From Albula goreensis (taxonomy: Eukaryota > Chordata > Actinopteri > Albuliformes > Albulidae): a stretch of 64,000 bases of DNA. Below, piece after piece: positions 26,201-40,236 of the stretch (the first letter of the stretch is position 1; every line of letters starts with the position of its first letter). Position numbers and translations under genes: made by a program. The stretch covers positions 33,310,052-33,374,051 of the forward strand of contig CM040747.1 in the NCBI GenBank assembly GCA_022829145.1, in the 5' to 3' direction. Below the pieces are notes generated by a model. That model searched no databases and was not told where the DNA came from. It saw only the letters and a program-made list of their open reading frames with translations.

Positions 26201-29037
26201 TCTTTTTTGTTTAAGCCTGGGTTAAATAAATCTTCTGACTGTTGTTTTCTCCAAACGTAGGTGAAACTGAGAATGGTGCAGAGACTGAACAGAAAATCGC
26301 AGATATTACTTTTCAGCTGGAACTGGATGGTGAGGAGAATGAGAATCGGCCTTCTCTGCCAGACGTTAATATTCCTCTGGGTTAAAAGTTATGTTAAAAG
26401 CGCAGGGAATAGATTTTGCTGATCTGTTTCTGTGTCTCTCTCTCCTAGACGAAAATTCACAGAGCTATGCCCGTTTGGTTCACAACCTCATCGGTCAGTT
26501 CATAGAGAGTGAGAGCGACTGGGTCCAGAGGTACCCGACAAGACAGCATATCCTAACGGCAAGTATTCAGCCAGGCCCTGCCCCTTAACCCCACACGCCA
26601 CGCCTGATGGCCAATTGCAAACACAGCTGTGCTTTAAACCAAGGTTGTACCATGCCAAGGTGGGGTGACCATAATCAACATCACAGTATTTACAGTCACA
26701 GTCCTTGTACATTGTTGCACCGTCTGCAAATATTGAGCAGCACCTCGCGTGAGAGCCTTGCCTGACACATTCCCCATGTGGTTAGTGTTCAGTCTGAGCT
26801 AAATATACAGCTCGCGTTGCTTAGTGACCGTTGCCAACCTGCTTACCGAGACTCCCCGTCCACAGCTCCTCCATGACGTCGCCTTGGTGGTGAGCCGCTG
26901 CCGCCTCCTCGGAGAGGAGATCCACAGGCTGCAGAAATGGGGCTCCCTTAAGCTGGACATCCTGGAAATCGACTGCATGGACACTCAGTGAGTCTGCCCT
27001 GCACACAGTGCCCAAAACCAAAGGAATCTACATCTCCCACAGAGTCTAAAGACTTCATCCATTCCATTTCATTGACTAATTGTTGCAATTTAAATCAAAT
27101 GAAAACACGACATTTTTATATTGTGGTTGTATGCAAAGGTGAAGTTAGCTATTTGTGAAAGTCAGCTCTCTATTAAGAAAAATGATGAGTTATTCTGCGC
27201 AAATAAATCCCAGAAAATATATTTGACTACATGCACAGAATTCATAAACGGTGTTGTAAGGTCCTTTGATTTGGTGCATTTCTTTCAATTCCTTAATTAC
27301 TTTTTTTGAGAAATGTAAAGTATGCTTAGCACATTCTAGTTATTGCACATATGTAATCTGATATGATACCAATAGCTGAATTGGTTAACGATTTTAATTT
27401 TAAGTCGGTCAGTTGGCTGCCAAATCATAATTTCTAGGGTTAAAGTGTGAATTAATATTTAGCTGTTCTATTTTTTTTTTTTTATTTCAGAGTGAGAATT
27501 CTCTTCTCCAGCCTGAAAGCCTTTGCCAAGTTTGAGCTGACACTGGCAGTATCACCATCCTATCCCTTCTCTGACCTTCAGCTGATTCATTTCAAAAATT
27601 ATATTGGAAACACAAGGTAAGAAACATTAACTTGTGTCCAAAGTTAACACTGCACATACAGTTGAATGCTCGAAGTAAAGTTGGGTTTCAAAAACCCACT
27701 TAGTAAATTTACACAGAACTTAGTTTACTGAGCTCCAACAAACCTATAAACTCTTATCTTGCATCTTACATTTAATTATTTATAGCCATTTCAAATATAT
27801 AGTATGAAAGCCCCAACAGTAAATAGCTGTTTTTTTTTTTTTTTACTTTAAATGTATTGTTACATTCTCATTTTCAAGGTATTAGGTCATTATTATTATA
27901 TTTGATTTGTGCACATTTGTCCATATGCTGCTGTATCTTGAATGGAAAGCATAGTATAAACAGTATGTCTTTTTTCCATTTGTGATTTTACAACCTACCT
28001 CAGCCATTCCCATTGGCCACCCATTCAATCGGACTTAAAGTCTGGTAATTGATCATTACAATAAAACGGAGTTCTGATGTTTCCGAGACCGCATCAGACC
28101 AATGCTGTACCACTGCGATCCAATTTCATGGTGGGCTGCCTTTGACTGACTTTGAATGAGTTTCAGCCTGTGTCCGTTTTTAAGCCTGAGCTAATTACCG
28201 CCAGTTCATGTCTTCATGCTGACACTGTAGATTTCACTGTTCTCTTTCCCTGCTGGTTTTCTTTCCCGTTGGATTCAACTGCAGCGAGACTCTTACTGCT
28301 TAGAGCTGTACAGTCTCTAATTAACTTCTTCACCACTTTTTCACGCTTTTTTGAGGAATTCTCTTTTCCCCCTTTACTCAAGATTTTGCTCTTCCACCAG
28401 TCTTGAAAATGTCACATTTAATTTTTGACATATTGGGCCTTGTTCAAAAATGTTTGTATTCTTATCAGAACTTTCTCTTTTAATCATGAGATAGGCAGCC
28501 TGTAGTCTAGTGGCTAAGGTACATGACTGGTACCCTTGAGGTTGGTGGTTCAAGCCCCATTTTAGCCACAGCAAGAACACCACTGCTGTTGGGCCCTTGA
28601 GCAAGGCCCCTAACCCCACATTGCTCCCAGGGGGGATTGGCCCTTGGTTAGCATAATCAACTGTAAGTAGCTTTGGATAAAAGCGTCAGCTAAATGACTG
28701 TAATGTAATGTAATAGGCTCGCCCATACGAGTAATTTAAGAATCTGTTCGTATAAGTAGTTCTTGCATGAGGATGGTTTGTGTGGTAGTATTTCAATATG
28801 CACCTATTTTTTTAATGTATGCCAGTTTGATTTACAGTTTAATACAACATAGGTACCATATTTTTTTTAATCTAAGCTAGTATGTGATTCACATGTAGCA
28901 GAATCTGTGTTTATTTTCCTCATCATTTTTTTTTAATCAGGCTTGATCAAGTGGAAGAAATTATATCCTCAGAAATGCCAGCTAAGAACTACTTGACCAG
29001 GATTGTGAAGAAAATCCATGACGTAGCATTGCGCTGA
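14256..29037 (+). CDS. knl1: Kinetochore scaffold 1 (KNL1/CASC5/Spc105 orthologue)
   Basis: KNL1 recruits PP1, BUB1/BUBR1-BUB3 and, through its C-terminus, the MIS12/NDC80 network and ZWINT. Coding exons: 14256-14284, 16085-16121, 16273-16332, 16443-16528, 16669-16724, 17352-17373, 17664-17690, 17880-17920, 18037-18089, the giant exon 18352-22643, then 22727-22871, 23002-23063, 23166-23264, 23395-23504, 23720-23810, 23943-24053, 24182-24269, 24629-24712, 25004-25043, 25208-25312, 25855-25955, 26261-26329, 26449-26558, 26866-26987, 27491-27616 and 28941-29037. Both PP1 motifs are present (SSILK, RVSF), and a conserved SLGTFLPKLP segment lies near 22255. The first nine exons total 411 bases and the last sixteen 1560, all in phase. 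Only the giant exon has frame breaks, eight of them. Allowing for these, about 2090 residues are expected (human about 2340). Confidence 0.93.
15087..15465. repeat. Duplicated ~228-bp unit in the first KNL1 intron
   Basis: Two diverged copies start with 'cagtttctg' at 15087 and 15315. They share landmarks in order: 'tataaa', 'gctttgtgaagctc' or 'gctttgtaaagttc', 'gttgattcagtcc' or 'gtagattcaattcc', and 'gagcaact' or 'aagcaact'. The surrounding 14700-15600 has the look of an old transposon-derived repeat, but I recognise no family. Confidence 0.5.
16085..16528 (+). other. knl1: KNL1 PP1-docking region (SILK and RVSF)
   Basis: Exon 16085-16121 ends in codons for R-R-I-S-S and exon 16273-16332 begins I-L-K-A-P-R-T-P-L. 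The SILK-type motif is therefore split across the junction. Exon 16443-16528 encodes NSRRVSFAST, the RVSF motif. In vertebrate KNL1 these two motifs bind PP1, and Aurora B phosphorylation of the serines blocks binding. Both serines are present. Confidence 0.9.
18352..22643 (+). other. knl1: KNL1 giant MELT-repeat exon with frame breaks
   Basis: One exon of 4292 bases lies between a TTTAG acceptor and a GTATGT donor. It encodes about 18-20 MELT-like motifs, such as FMDMTHSHT, DDMEMTRSQT and HDMEMTGAFT. These recruit BUB3-BUB1 after MPS1 phosphorylation of the MELT Thr. Reading must change frame about eight times: near 19580-19594, 20312-20326, 20589-20594, 21100-21135, 21330-21337, 21440-21453, 21591-21595 and 21939-21945. 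Six changes fit one missing base and two fit one extra base. With these counted, the exon length is a multiple of three and meets both neighbours in phase. In the composite frame I see no internal stop, and motif cores stay conserved. Confidence 0.85.
18946..21316 (+). repeat. knl1: Composite ~345-bp tandem repeat encoding paired MELT motifs
   Basis: Two motif types alternate. Type A is S-D-P-D-D-M-E-M-T-R-S-Q-T-V-V-I-D, with copies near 18961, 19297, 19636, 19988, 20334, 20685, 20940 and 21169. Type B is N-K-T-V-M-F-S-E-x-D-H-D-M-E-M-T-x-A-F-T-G-H-I, with copies near 19106, 19438, 19783, 20129, 20482, a decayed one near 20830 and one near 21271. The type A spacing is 336, 339, 352, 346 and 351 bases, then shorter units at the degenerate 3' end. 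This is a higher-order repeat of about 115 codons. Confidence 0.85.
25435..25750. mobile_element. Nonautonomous DNA transposon in a KNL1 intron
   Basis: The ends are imperfect terminal inverted repeats. The left begins CAGGGGGTCCTCGACTTACG and the right, read inward, begins CAGGAGGTCCTTGGGTTACG. The 316-bp interior has no coding capacity. The CAG ends and TA to the right suggest a pogo/Tc1-mariner type, but no clean target duplication is visible. Confidence 0.65.
25855..29037 (+). other. knl1: KNL1 C-terminal RWD-domain exons
   Basis: The exons encode LTEWRLSEKTDERAVFTFLH, then RCRLLGEEIHRLQKWG, RILFSSLKAFAKFELTLAV and the terminal YLTRIVKKIHDVALR. This matches the tandem RWD region that binds NSL1 in the MIS12 complex. 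Upstream exons 23166-25312 supply coiled coil, including PRQSRVP, a segment close to the human one. All junctions are in phase. Confidence 0.88.
28494..28712 (+). mobile_element. tRNA-derived SINE with TGTAA-repeat tail
   Basis: The head is tRNA-like: 'gtagtctagtggctaaggt' is box A-like and GGTTCAAGCCC is box B. A body follows with 'tgttgggcccttgagcaagg'. The 3' end is 'ttggataaaagcgtcagcta' then 'aatgactgtaatgtaatgta'. Tandem TGTAA copies are the mark of UnaL2-type LINE tails borrowed by fish SINEs. It lies in the last KNL1 intron. Confidence 0.85.
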
Positions 29038-29259
29038 GCAAGATTCCCTGCATTAATGTCTAGCCTTCTCCTGTAATATTTAAAGAAAAGTTTGTGATCT
29101 ATATATGTGATTGTATTGTTTATATGTGTTTGTTTTATTCAGAAATTGTTTGCTTCATCTCTGTAATATTTAGTACTCATCTGACAGATTAGAACTTTGT
29201 AATGTTGCTTTGTCTTAAATCTGTTTTTTTATATGTTTACATAATCTTCGATCATTTAT

Positions 29260-29265
29260 AATAAA
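29260..29265 (+). terminator. knl1: KNL1 poly(A) signal
   Basis: AATAAA lies 223 bases after the KNL1 stop, in AT-rich 3' UTR. It is the first canonical signal downstream on this strand. Confidence 0.75.
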
Positions 29266-30168
29266 ACACAAGAAACTAAATCTCTAGTTTATTGACTGGC
29301 TACACATCATTATGATTTCAAGGGTGTGACTGTGCCCTGTCAAAAACATGCTGCTTGCTGGTGTATGGAACAGAGCCATGAATGATAGAGATGCTGTCTG
29401 CACACTGCCAGAATACACATAATCAGTTTTAAGGTATCAAACCATTTCGTTTCCTGCTCCAAAAAAATAAGAAACAAAAATTGCAGCAATAGCCAAAACG
29501 AAACTTTGGAGCCTTTGCACACTGAATTGCAGGGCATGTGCAACATTGTCGTTTAGAAGCCCTGAAGGTCTTCTGTTTAACCCGCCTGATGGAACTCATG
29601 TAGAATGTATCTGTATGTTTCCCTTGTGTTATAAAACAGAATTTTTCAGTTCTTCAGGTTTAATTCACGCACAGCAGGCAAAATCAGGGTCAATACTGTC
29701 AGGAAATCTACAGAGCCATTACACTGAATGACAATTCACGATTTACACATTAGCAGTACTTCAAGAGCCCTTACTTTGGTGAACTCTTCGACAGGCACTT
29801 GAATCTGAATATCCTTGGTGACAAGGCCTTTGCTGGAACAGAATTTGTTCAGGTATTAACTGTTTCGAAACAGAGGGAATCAAATGAATGCTTCAAACAG
29901 CACAAGAGATTTTGGTCTATACCTGAATGGCCCAAACTCACAAAGCAAGTGTCAAAACAGCATATTACCATAACTCAGGGATAACCTGATTGTGTTGAAG
30001 TCATGAGCTACAACAACAGCAGACTGCATATATATTCTTGCATGACATGCATGCAGGAATCAAACAGCATAATTTGTTTAGAAAATTACACCCGAATAAT
30101 TGGTTGTTACAAAAACCACGATGCACTCTGGTCTTCCACAAGTGGACTTGTGCATCCCTGTTGATGTT

Positions 30169-30686
30169 GGCTGCGTTCCAATACTTTTTCTCGTCTCCTC
30201 CTTTCCTCTCCTCCTTTCCTCCCCTCCTTTCCTACCCCGGAAGTATGCCGGAAATATATGGAGGAAAGGAGGGGAGGAAACGAGTGGAGGAAAGGAGGAA
30301 AGGAGGAGATGAATCGAATATTGGAACAGCTAATCCGATTCGCCCGTCATCAAAGTCGACGTCGGCTATTGATGAAGCAATAATTTCGACTGACTCTGAC
30401 GATACCAAAGCCAATCAAAATATTCAGTGGGATGGTCTTTTAATCTGACTGGTCATGAGCACAATGATGTCACGCAGAAAAGTGAAAAGACTTCCGCGGT
30501 AGGATACATCGATGTATCCTCCGTTTGGAGGAGACGAAAAAGGAGGAAAGGAGGAAAGGAGGAGGCGAGATTGCACTTTGGAACAGTGGAGGAAAGGAGG
30601 ACACATAATCAGCTTCCGGGGCACGGAGGAAAGGAGCGGAGGAAAGGAGGAAGGGAGGAGACGAAATTGAGTATTGGAACGCAGCC
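30169..30686. mobile_element. 518-bp foldback/MITE element with perfect 16-bp ends
   Basis: The left end GGCTGCGTTCCAATAC (30169-30184) and the right end (30671-30686) are exact inverted complements. GTT flanks both sides (30166-30168 and 30687-30689), a possible 3-bp target duplication. The interior is built from polypurine GGAGGAAAGG units. Near the left end these appear as the complementary pyrimidine strand, so the left ~160 bases fold on themselves. A further partial end-like TATTGGAACAGC occurs near 30322. There is no coding capacity. PIF/Harbinger would fit a 3-bp duplication, but the class is not proven. Confidence 0.75.
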
Positions 30687-31224
30687 GTTATTTCTAGTCT
30701 GTATTTCAAAACTGTGTGTCATGAACCTAGTAAAATGGCTGCAGTGCTTTCACTCCAAACTGACAACTTTGCCGTGTCTCAAATCGGAGTTCAAATAAAC
30801 AATGCACTAATTTTTCAATGCACTGCCTTTTTTAGCAGTTCACTAAAAGATTGGACCAATAAATAATATAAAGTTCATATACAAAGACTAATTAGTAATA
30901 CAAAGACAAGCAGATTAATGATTGAGCATAATGTAATTGTAAATTTGGACTACTACATGCCAATTTGAGTAAAAATACATCAGTACAGTCTATCCACTCT
31001 TGTACCTGTATTGGTCATTACATCACTGGCAATATTTCTTACAGGAAAAGTAGTAAACGATTACAGGGGCTTGACAAAATAATAGAAACACCAAACTGAA
31101 TATTTATTTACAAACAAGGAGTTGGGCCAAACTTCTCTAAAAGGTTCCGTGATGTTTTAATCTGGTGATTGGGGAGACCTTGGCAGGTATACCTACAACA
31201 ACTTTTAAATAATCTGTCTATCAT

Positions 31225-31247
31225 TGTGTGTGTGTGTGTGTGTGTGT
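31225..31247. repeat. (GT)n microsatellite
   Basis: About eleven GT units upstream of the RAD51 promoter. Confidence 0.95.
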
Positions 31248-31480
31248 ACATCGTCACCAACAGGTACAATTAGTAAAATAACATTGCTTAGTATTCGTTC
31301 GCTGTGAATCTACCATACAGTGAAATAATCGCACCCAAAAATAAATCACACGAGATGAATGCCCATACGATACCGGATGGTTGTTTGGATGTATGGACTT
31401 TTCATATTATTTAGTTTTTCCATTATTTTACTGCGGTCATGTAACATACACAACTTGCTAGAACGTTCAACACTTCGCCT

Positions 31481-31579
31481 TTAAGTGACGCAAAGACGTC
31501 ATTACGTAAGGACGCAGCTCGCCGAGCGGGAGTTTCAGACATTGTAGTCGTAGTTGAAGGAGCTGGTGAGTCTGTAGCG
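31481..31579 (+). promoter_or_regulatory. rad51: RAD51 promoter and noncoding first exon
   Basis: A short GC-richer stretch holds GACGTCAT (31495-31502, half CRE/ATF-like) and GAGCGGGAG, which is E2F-like. It ends at donors GTGAGT (31565) or GTAAGT (31580). The next exon starts at 32341 after a CAG acceptor and carries the ATG. The exact start site is inferred. Confidence 0.5.
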
Positions 31580-32374
31580 GTAAGTTAAGCAAATCTTTTA
31601 CCTTTGATATGTTTCTATATTCCAACATATCGGAGTGCCAGTTATTATTTGGATCTACCAAACTTCGCCCTTTAAGTAGGGAGCATATCCAGATTCGTAT
31701 AGGTAGCTCTTTTGAGTTATTAACGCCTTAGTTATGTTGGTTAAGTTAGCTAGCCCACAGACCCAGCTAATGTTACCTAAATATCTTAGCTCATATCAAA
31801 CAAGCACCAGTCAGCCAATAATAATATAACTAAACTGATTTGGTTTAAAAGCTGTCATAGCCAGTGTAATTCAAATTGAGCTTTTTATATATTATTTTTG
31901 TCGAGGGTTGATGGTTCTTGGTATGCTTTGTTTTGTTATTAAGTAACCGTTGTTATTAAGTAACCACGATTGATGTTCTTGTGTTATGTATCTGTTGTTC
32001 AATCAAGCATTACGTTGAGTATAGCACATCCATTGATTGCTTTTTAAAAATTATTTGTATGACTTCTCTAACTCTAACTTGTTTTCTTCGCTGTTCTACT
32101 TTCGTGCTTCATATAAGTTGCGAACTGACTTTAATATATTTGCTATTTTAAACATCACACTCTTGCTGCATTTCCTGTCAACTGCTTTCTCATATTAGTA
32201 TATGAAGTAGATATACTACATATACTTCGGTTAAGTTTGTTTCCAAAGAAGTTTGATTCCTTTTGTAATCCTATACAGCTGTCACATCTATAAAAAGAGC
32301 CAGAGGGAGACAAATTTCTGTCTTATTCTTTACCTGGCAGAAGGTCGTCAGCTATCAACAATTTCCAAATTAAC

Positions 32375-37508
<5,134 letters not shown>

Positions 37509-38317
37509 GGGGGGCGGGGCTGAGGACGGAGAGGCAGGGTCCAGCAGACCATGGGTGCCCTCTATCAAGCGCACGAGACTGTAATTGCTAATCTACTGAG
37601 AGGTAATGGGGAACAGGGCATTTGGTGTGCTTCCCCCCCCCCCCATCCTCCCCACCCTAACCTGGGCTCTTAAGCTGTCATGGTCATTCACTTGGTTTTG
37701 CGTTTTTTCCAGGAGATGAAAAAAATGAGGCTGCACTCTGTGGCTTAATCTTGTGTTTTATGTCGCACGTGCTGTCAGCTGCTTGACATGCAAATGTACA
37801 GATTCAATTAACCGCGTAGACCAGCGGAGTCAGCGCCGTCGGCCAGAACAGAAATCCTATTCACCCGCAGGGCCTGTATTAACATCCTGGCACGTGTCGC
37901 TCAGTCAGCCCAAAACTGTCCCCTTTGCCTTAAGAAACAGTGAAACATCTATGGGAATGCCCTCAACATGAGTTTTGATTGGGTATTTTCGAACGGAGGG
38001 GAACCATTCAGGTCACAGTGTGGATTCCCTTCATGGATGTGCTGTAGCAGTCTGCATTCCCGTATCAGTCATGCTCCCTGAAGAGCTGGTGAAGATAAAG
38101 AAGGTATATCACCAGTTTAATGGATTTGATATTTAAAAAAATGTCCCCCTTGTTTGGAATATTAATCAGTAGTCACCTCCTAGTTTTGTTTCATTGTAGT
38201 TATAATAGCCTTATCTGGTCCTTCTATTCGTGACATTTTTGTGTTGATGATGTTCTGTGCAGTTTATCCTCTTCTGTTGCTCGTCTTGCATATGCTTTCT
38301 GTATATAAGATCACACT

Positions 38318-38323
38318 ATTAAA
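38318..38323 (+). terminator. rad51: Candidate RAD51 poly(A) signal
   Basis: ATTAAA lies about 810 bases after the RAD51 stop, and sequence beyond it lacks features. No canonical AATAAA was noticed between the stop and here. Confidence 0.5.
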
Positions 38324-40236
38324 ATTATTTTATATCAAGAGGATGTCTGCAATTCATAGTTGTTGCAATTCATGTTGCAAAACGTCTCTGACACTATGAT
38401 GCATTGCAAATCAGTTAGTCAGTCAGTAATCAGTGGTTGTTGGTTGGATCACTGAGATAGGGCACTGGTCCAGTGTGTCTTTGGGCCCAGTGAGTGGACC
38501 ATACCAGTTCCAGCCATGGCATAGTGGCATAGTGTCACCCAAGGAGGGAGGGAGGGTCAGCAGGAGTGTCCATGTCTTGATCCAGTGTTCACATTCTTCA
38601 TTTAAAATACTTTTCCCCCGACTCATAGTGCATAAAAAATATTTGCATTTGAAAAGGGTTTGAAGAAAAAATTTTTTCTTTGACTGCTTGCCAATTCAGA
38701 CAGACCACAAGGAAAATACCAAACACAAATGGTACAATGGGGGAAAAACAGCTAGTTTGCCTCAGTATTTACATGTGGTCAGTGATTGATTGCACAGAGT
38801 AAGTCACTGATAGCATTCCTGTTTAATATCTACATTTTGGGTTAGTTAATCTCCCTTCAATATTGTAAACCCAAAATACATAAAGGGACACTCCCATACC
38901 AACGGTTTTTTTGTGTAACTCTTTCTGTGAGAGAATTCGTAAGCTATGTTTAAAAAAAAAAAAAAAAAAAATGAGTGTTTGAAATGGTCGACTGACATTG
39001 AGACCCATCCCTCGGCACGCACTGAAAAAACAAGTTGAGAACTCTCGTATTACAGCATTTAATAAGATAAAACAGTATCAGCGCAAACATCCATTTTCCT
39101 CTACCCAAAACTGTGGGGTACATGAAGAACAATGGTCAACAATGTCATTTAATCAAGCATCCAAATAAAGAATAAATTAAGGCATGTTTTTGGTCAGTAA
39201 CGGTTCATGTCATGTCTCTGGACAGATATGTTGGCACTCAAAATTTAGTGTTTATCATACTTTCAAATGTCAGTCCTTTTAATGAATCGCACAGATCCTG
39301 CTCAGAACCTTCAAACAACATGGAAACAAAATGAGAAAATAGCTGCCTGGTCAGTCATGTAAAACTTCAGTGCAAGCAAGCATTAGATCACGGAACAAAA
39401 CACATTCATTGTACTGCAAGTCCAACACAAAGTGCACAAGGAAAAAAAATTTACAGGAACACCTGAAACTGGTAAGAAAATAATGACATGGAATGCCAAG
39501 TACTACAAGAATTGTTTGGTGATTGTGTTTTGGTTCGCTTATCCTAACATCCACATCGATTACTTCTTCAAGATTTACACCCAGATCCAATCTAATTATG
39601 CTGTCTTCTTGCTAAATTTTGGTTCCTCACAATATTGCATGCCATAAAACTGTGTAGCATAAGTGTGGAACTCTGCTCCTGCAAATAAAGAAACTAAAAA
39701 ACTCTTACGACAATGCACACTGCAGTTGAACGAAAATGAATCATCACCTTGCACTGTTGATCCAGTTTTATCTCACATTTCTTTTCATGTGTATTTTTAT
39801 CAGAAAATAATTACATTTTGGCAATGAAAAAATAAAACTTTGGTCAACCTAAGCTCAAGGTGTAGAAGAGACTTTTTTTAAAGACGGTTCAAGAGCAAAG
39901 CTGTTTTAGTATTGTGTTAGCATCTGTGAAATGACGCTTTGCCATCCTGAAATCGGGAGGGGGATCTGTAGAGCAAGTCAGACACCAAGAGCTTCTCGTT
40001 AACCATGACTTTTGCATCGTCTATGGTCAACCAGTGCACAAATCAGAGTAAAGGCTCAAATCAGCCCCCACACTTTTGACCCAAACGGCTTCCCGTAGCA
40101 TGCAAGCAGAGCCAGCCATGCAGTGGGCGGGGACAGTTGTCATGGATGCATCGCTGGCGTGGCAAGGCAAGGAAAAGAAAAAAACCCAATGGGTTGGAAT
40201 GCCTTGGGTCTGGCCTGTGCATAACTCTATTGCTTT
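38324..40236. other. Convergent RAD51/RMDN3 3' region
   Basis: The minus-strand RMDN3 3' UTR should run into this space; minus-strand ATTAAA signals occur near 39058 and 39148. A 20-base A tract lies at 38952-38971. I searched by eye on the minus strand for TPR-coding exons like those of RMDN proteins and found none. Confidence 0.45.

Larger units (their letters stand above)
29280..31480. other. Intergenic KNL1-RAD51
   Basis: No gene is supported. The stretch holds the foldback element at 30169-30686 and a (GT)n tract at 31225-31247. Around 31070-31190 there is a repeat-like sequence ('gacaaaataatagaaacacc') of a kind common in fish genomes. Open frames at 29340-30798 are noncoding shadows, several of them inside the foldback element. 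Confidence 0.6.

Noticed and set aside
30038..30798. Plus- and minus-strand frames of 60-136 codons
   Set aside because: They translate the polypurine foldback element and give low-complexity peptide.
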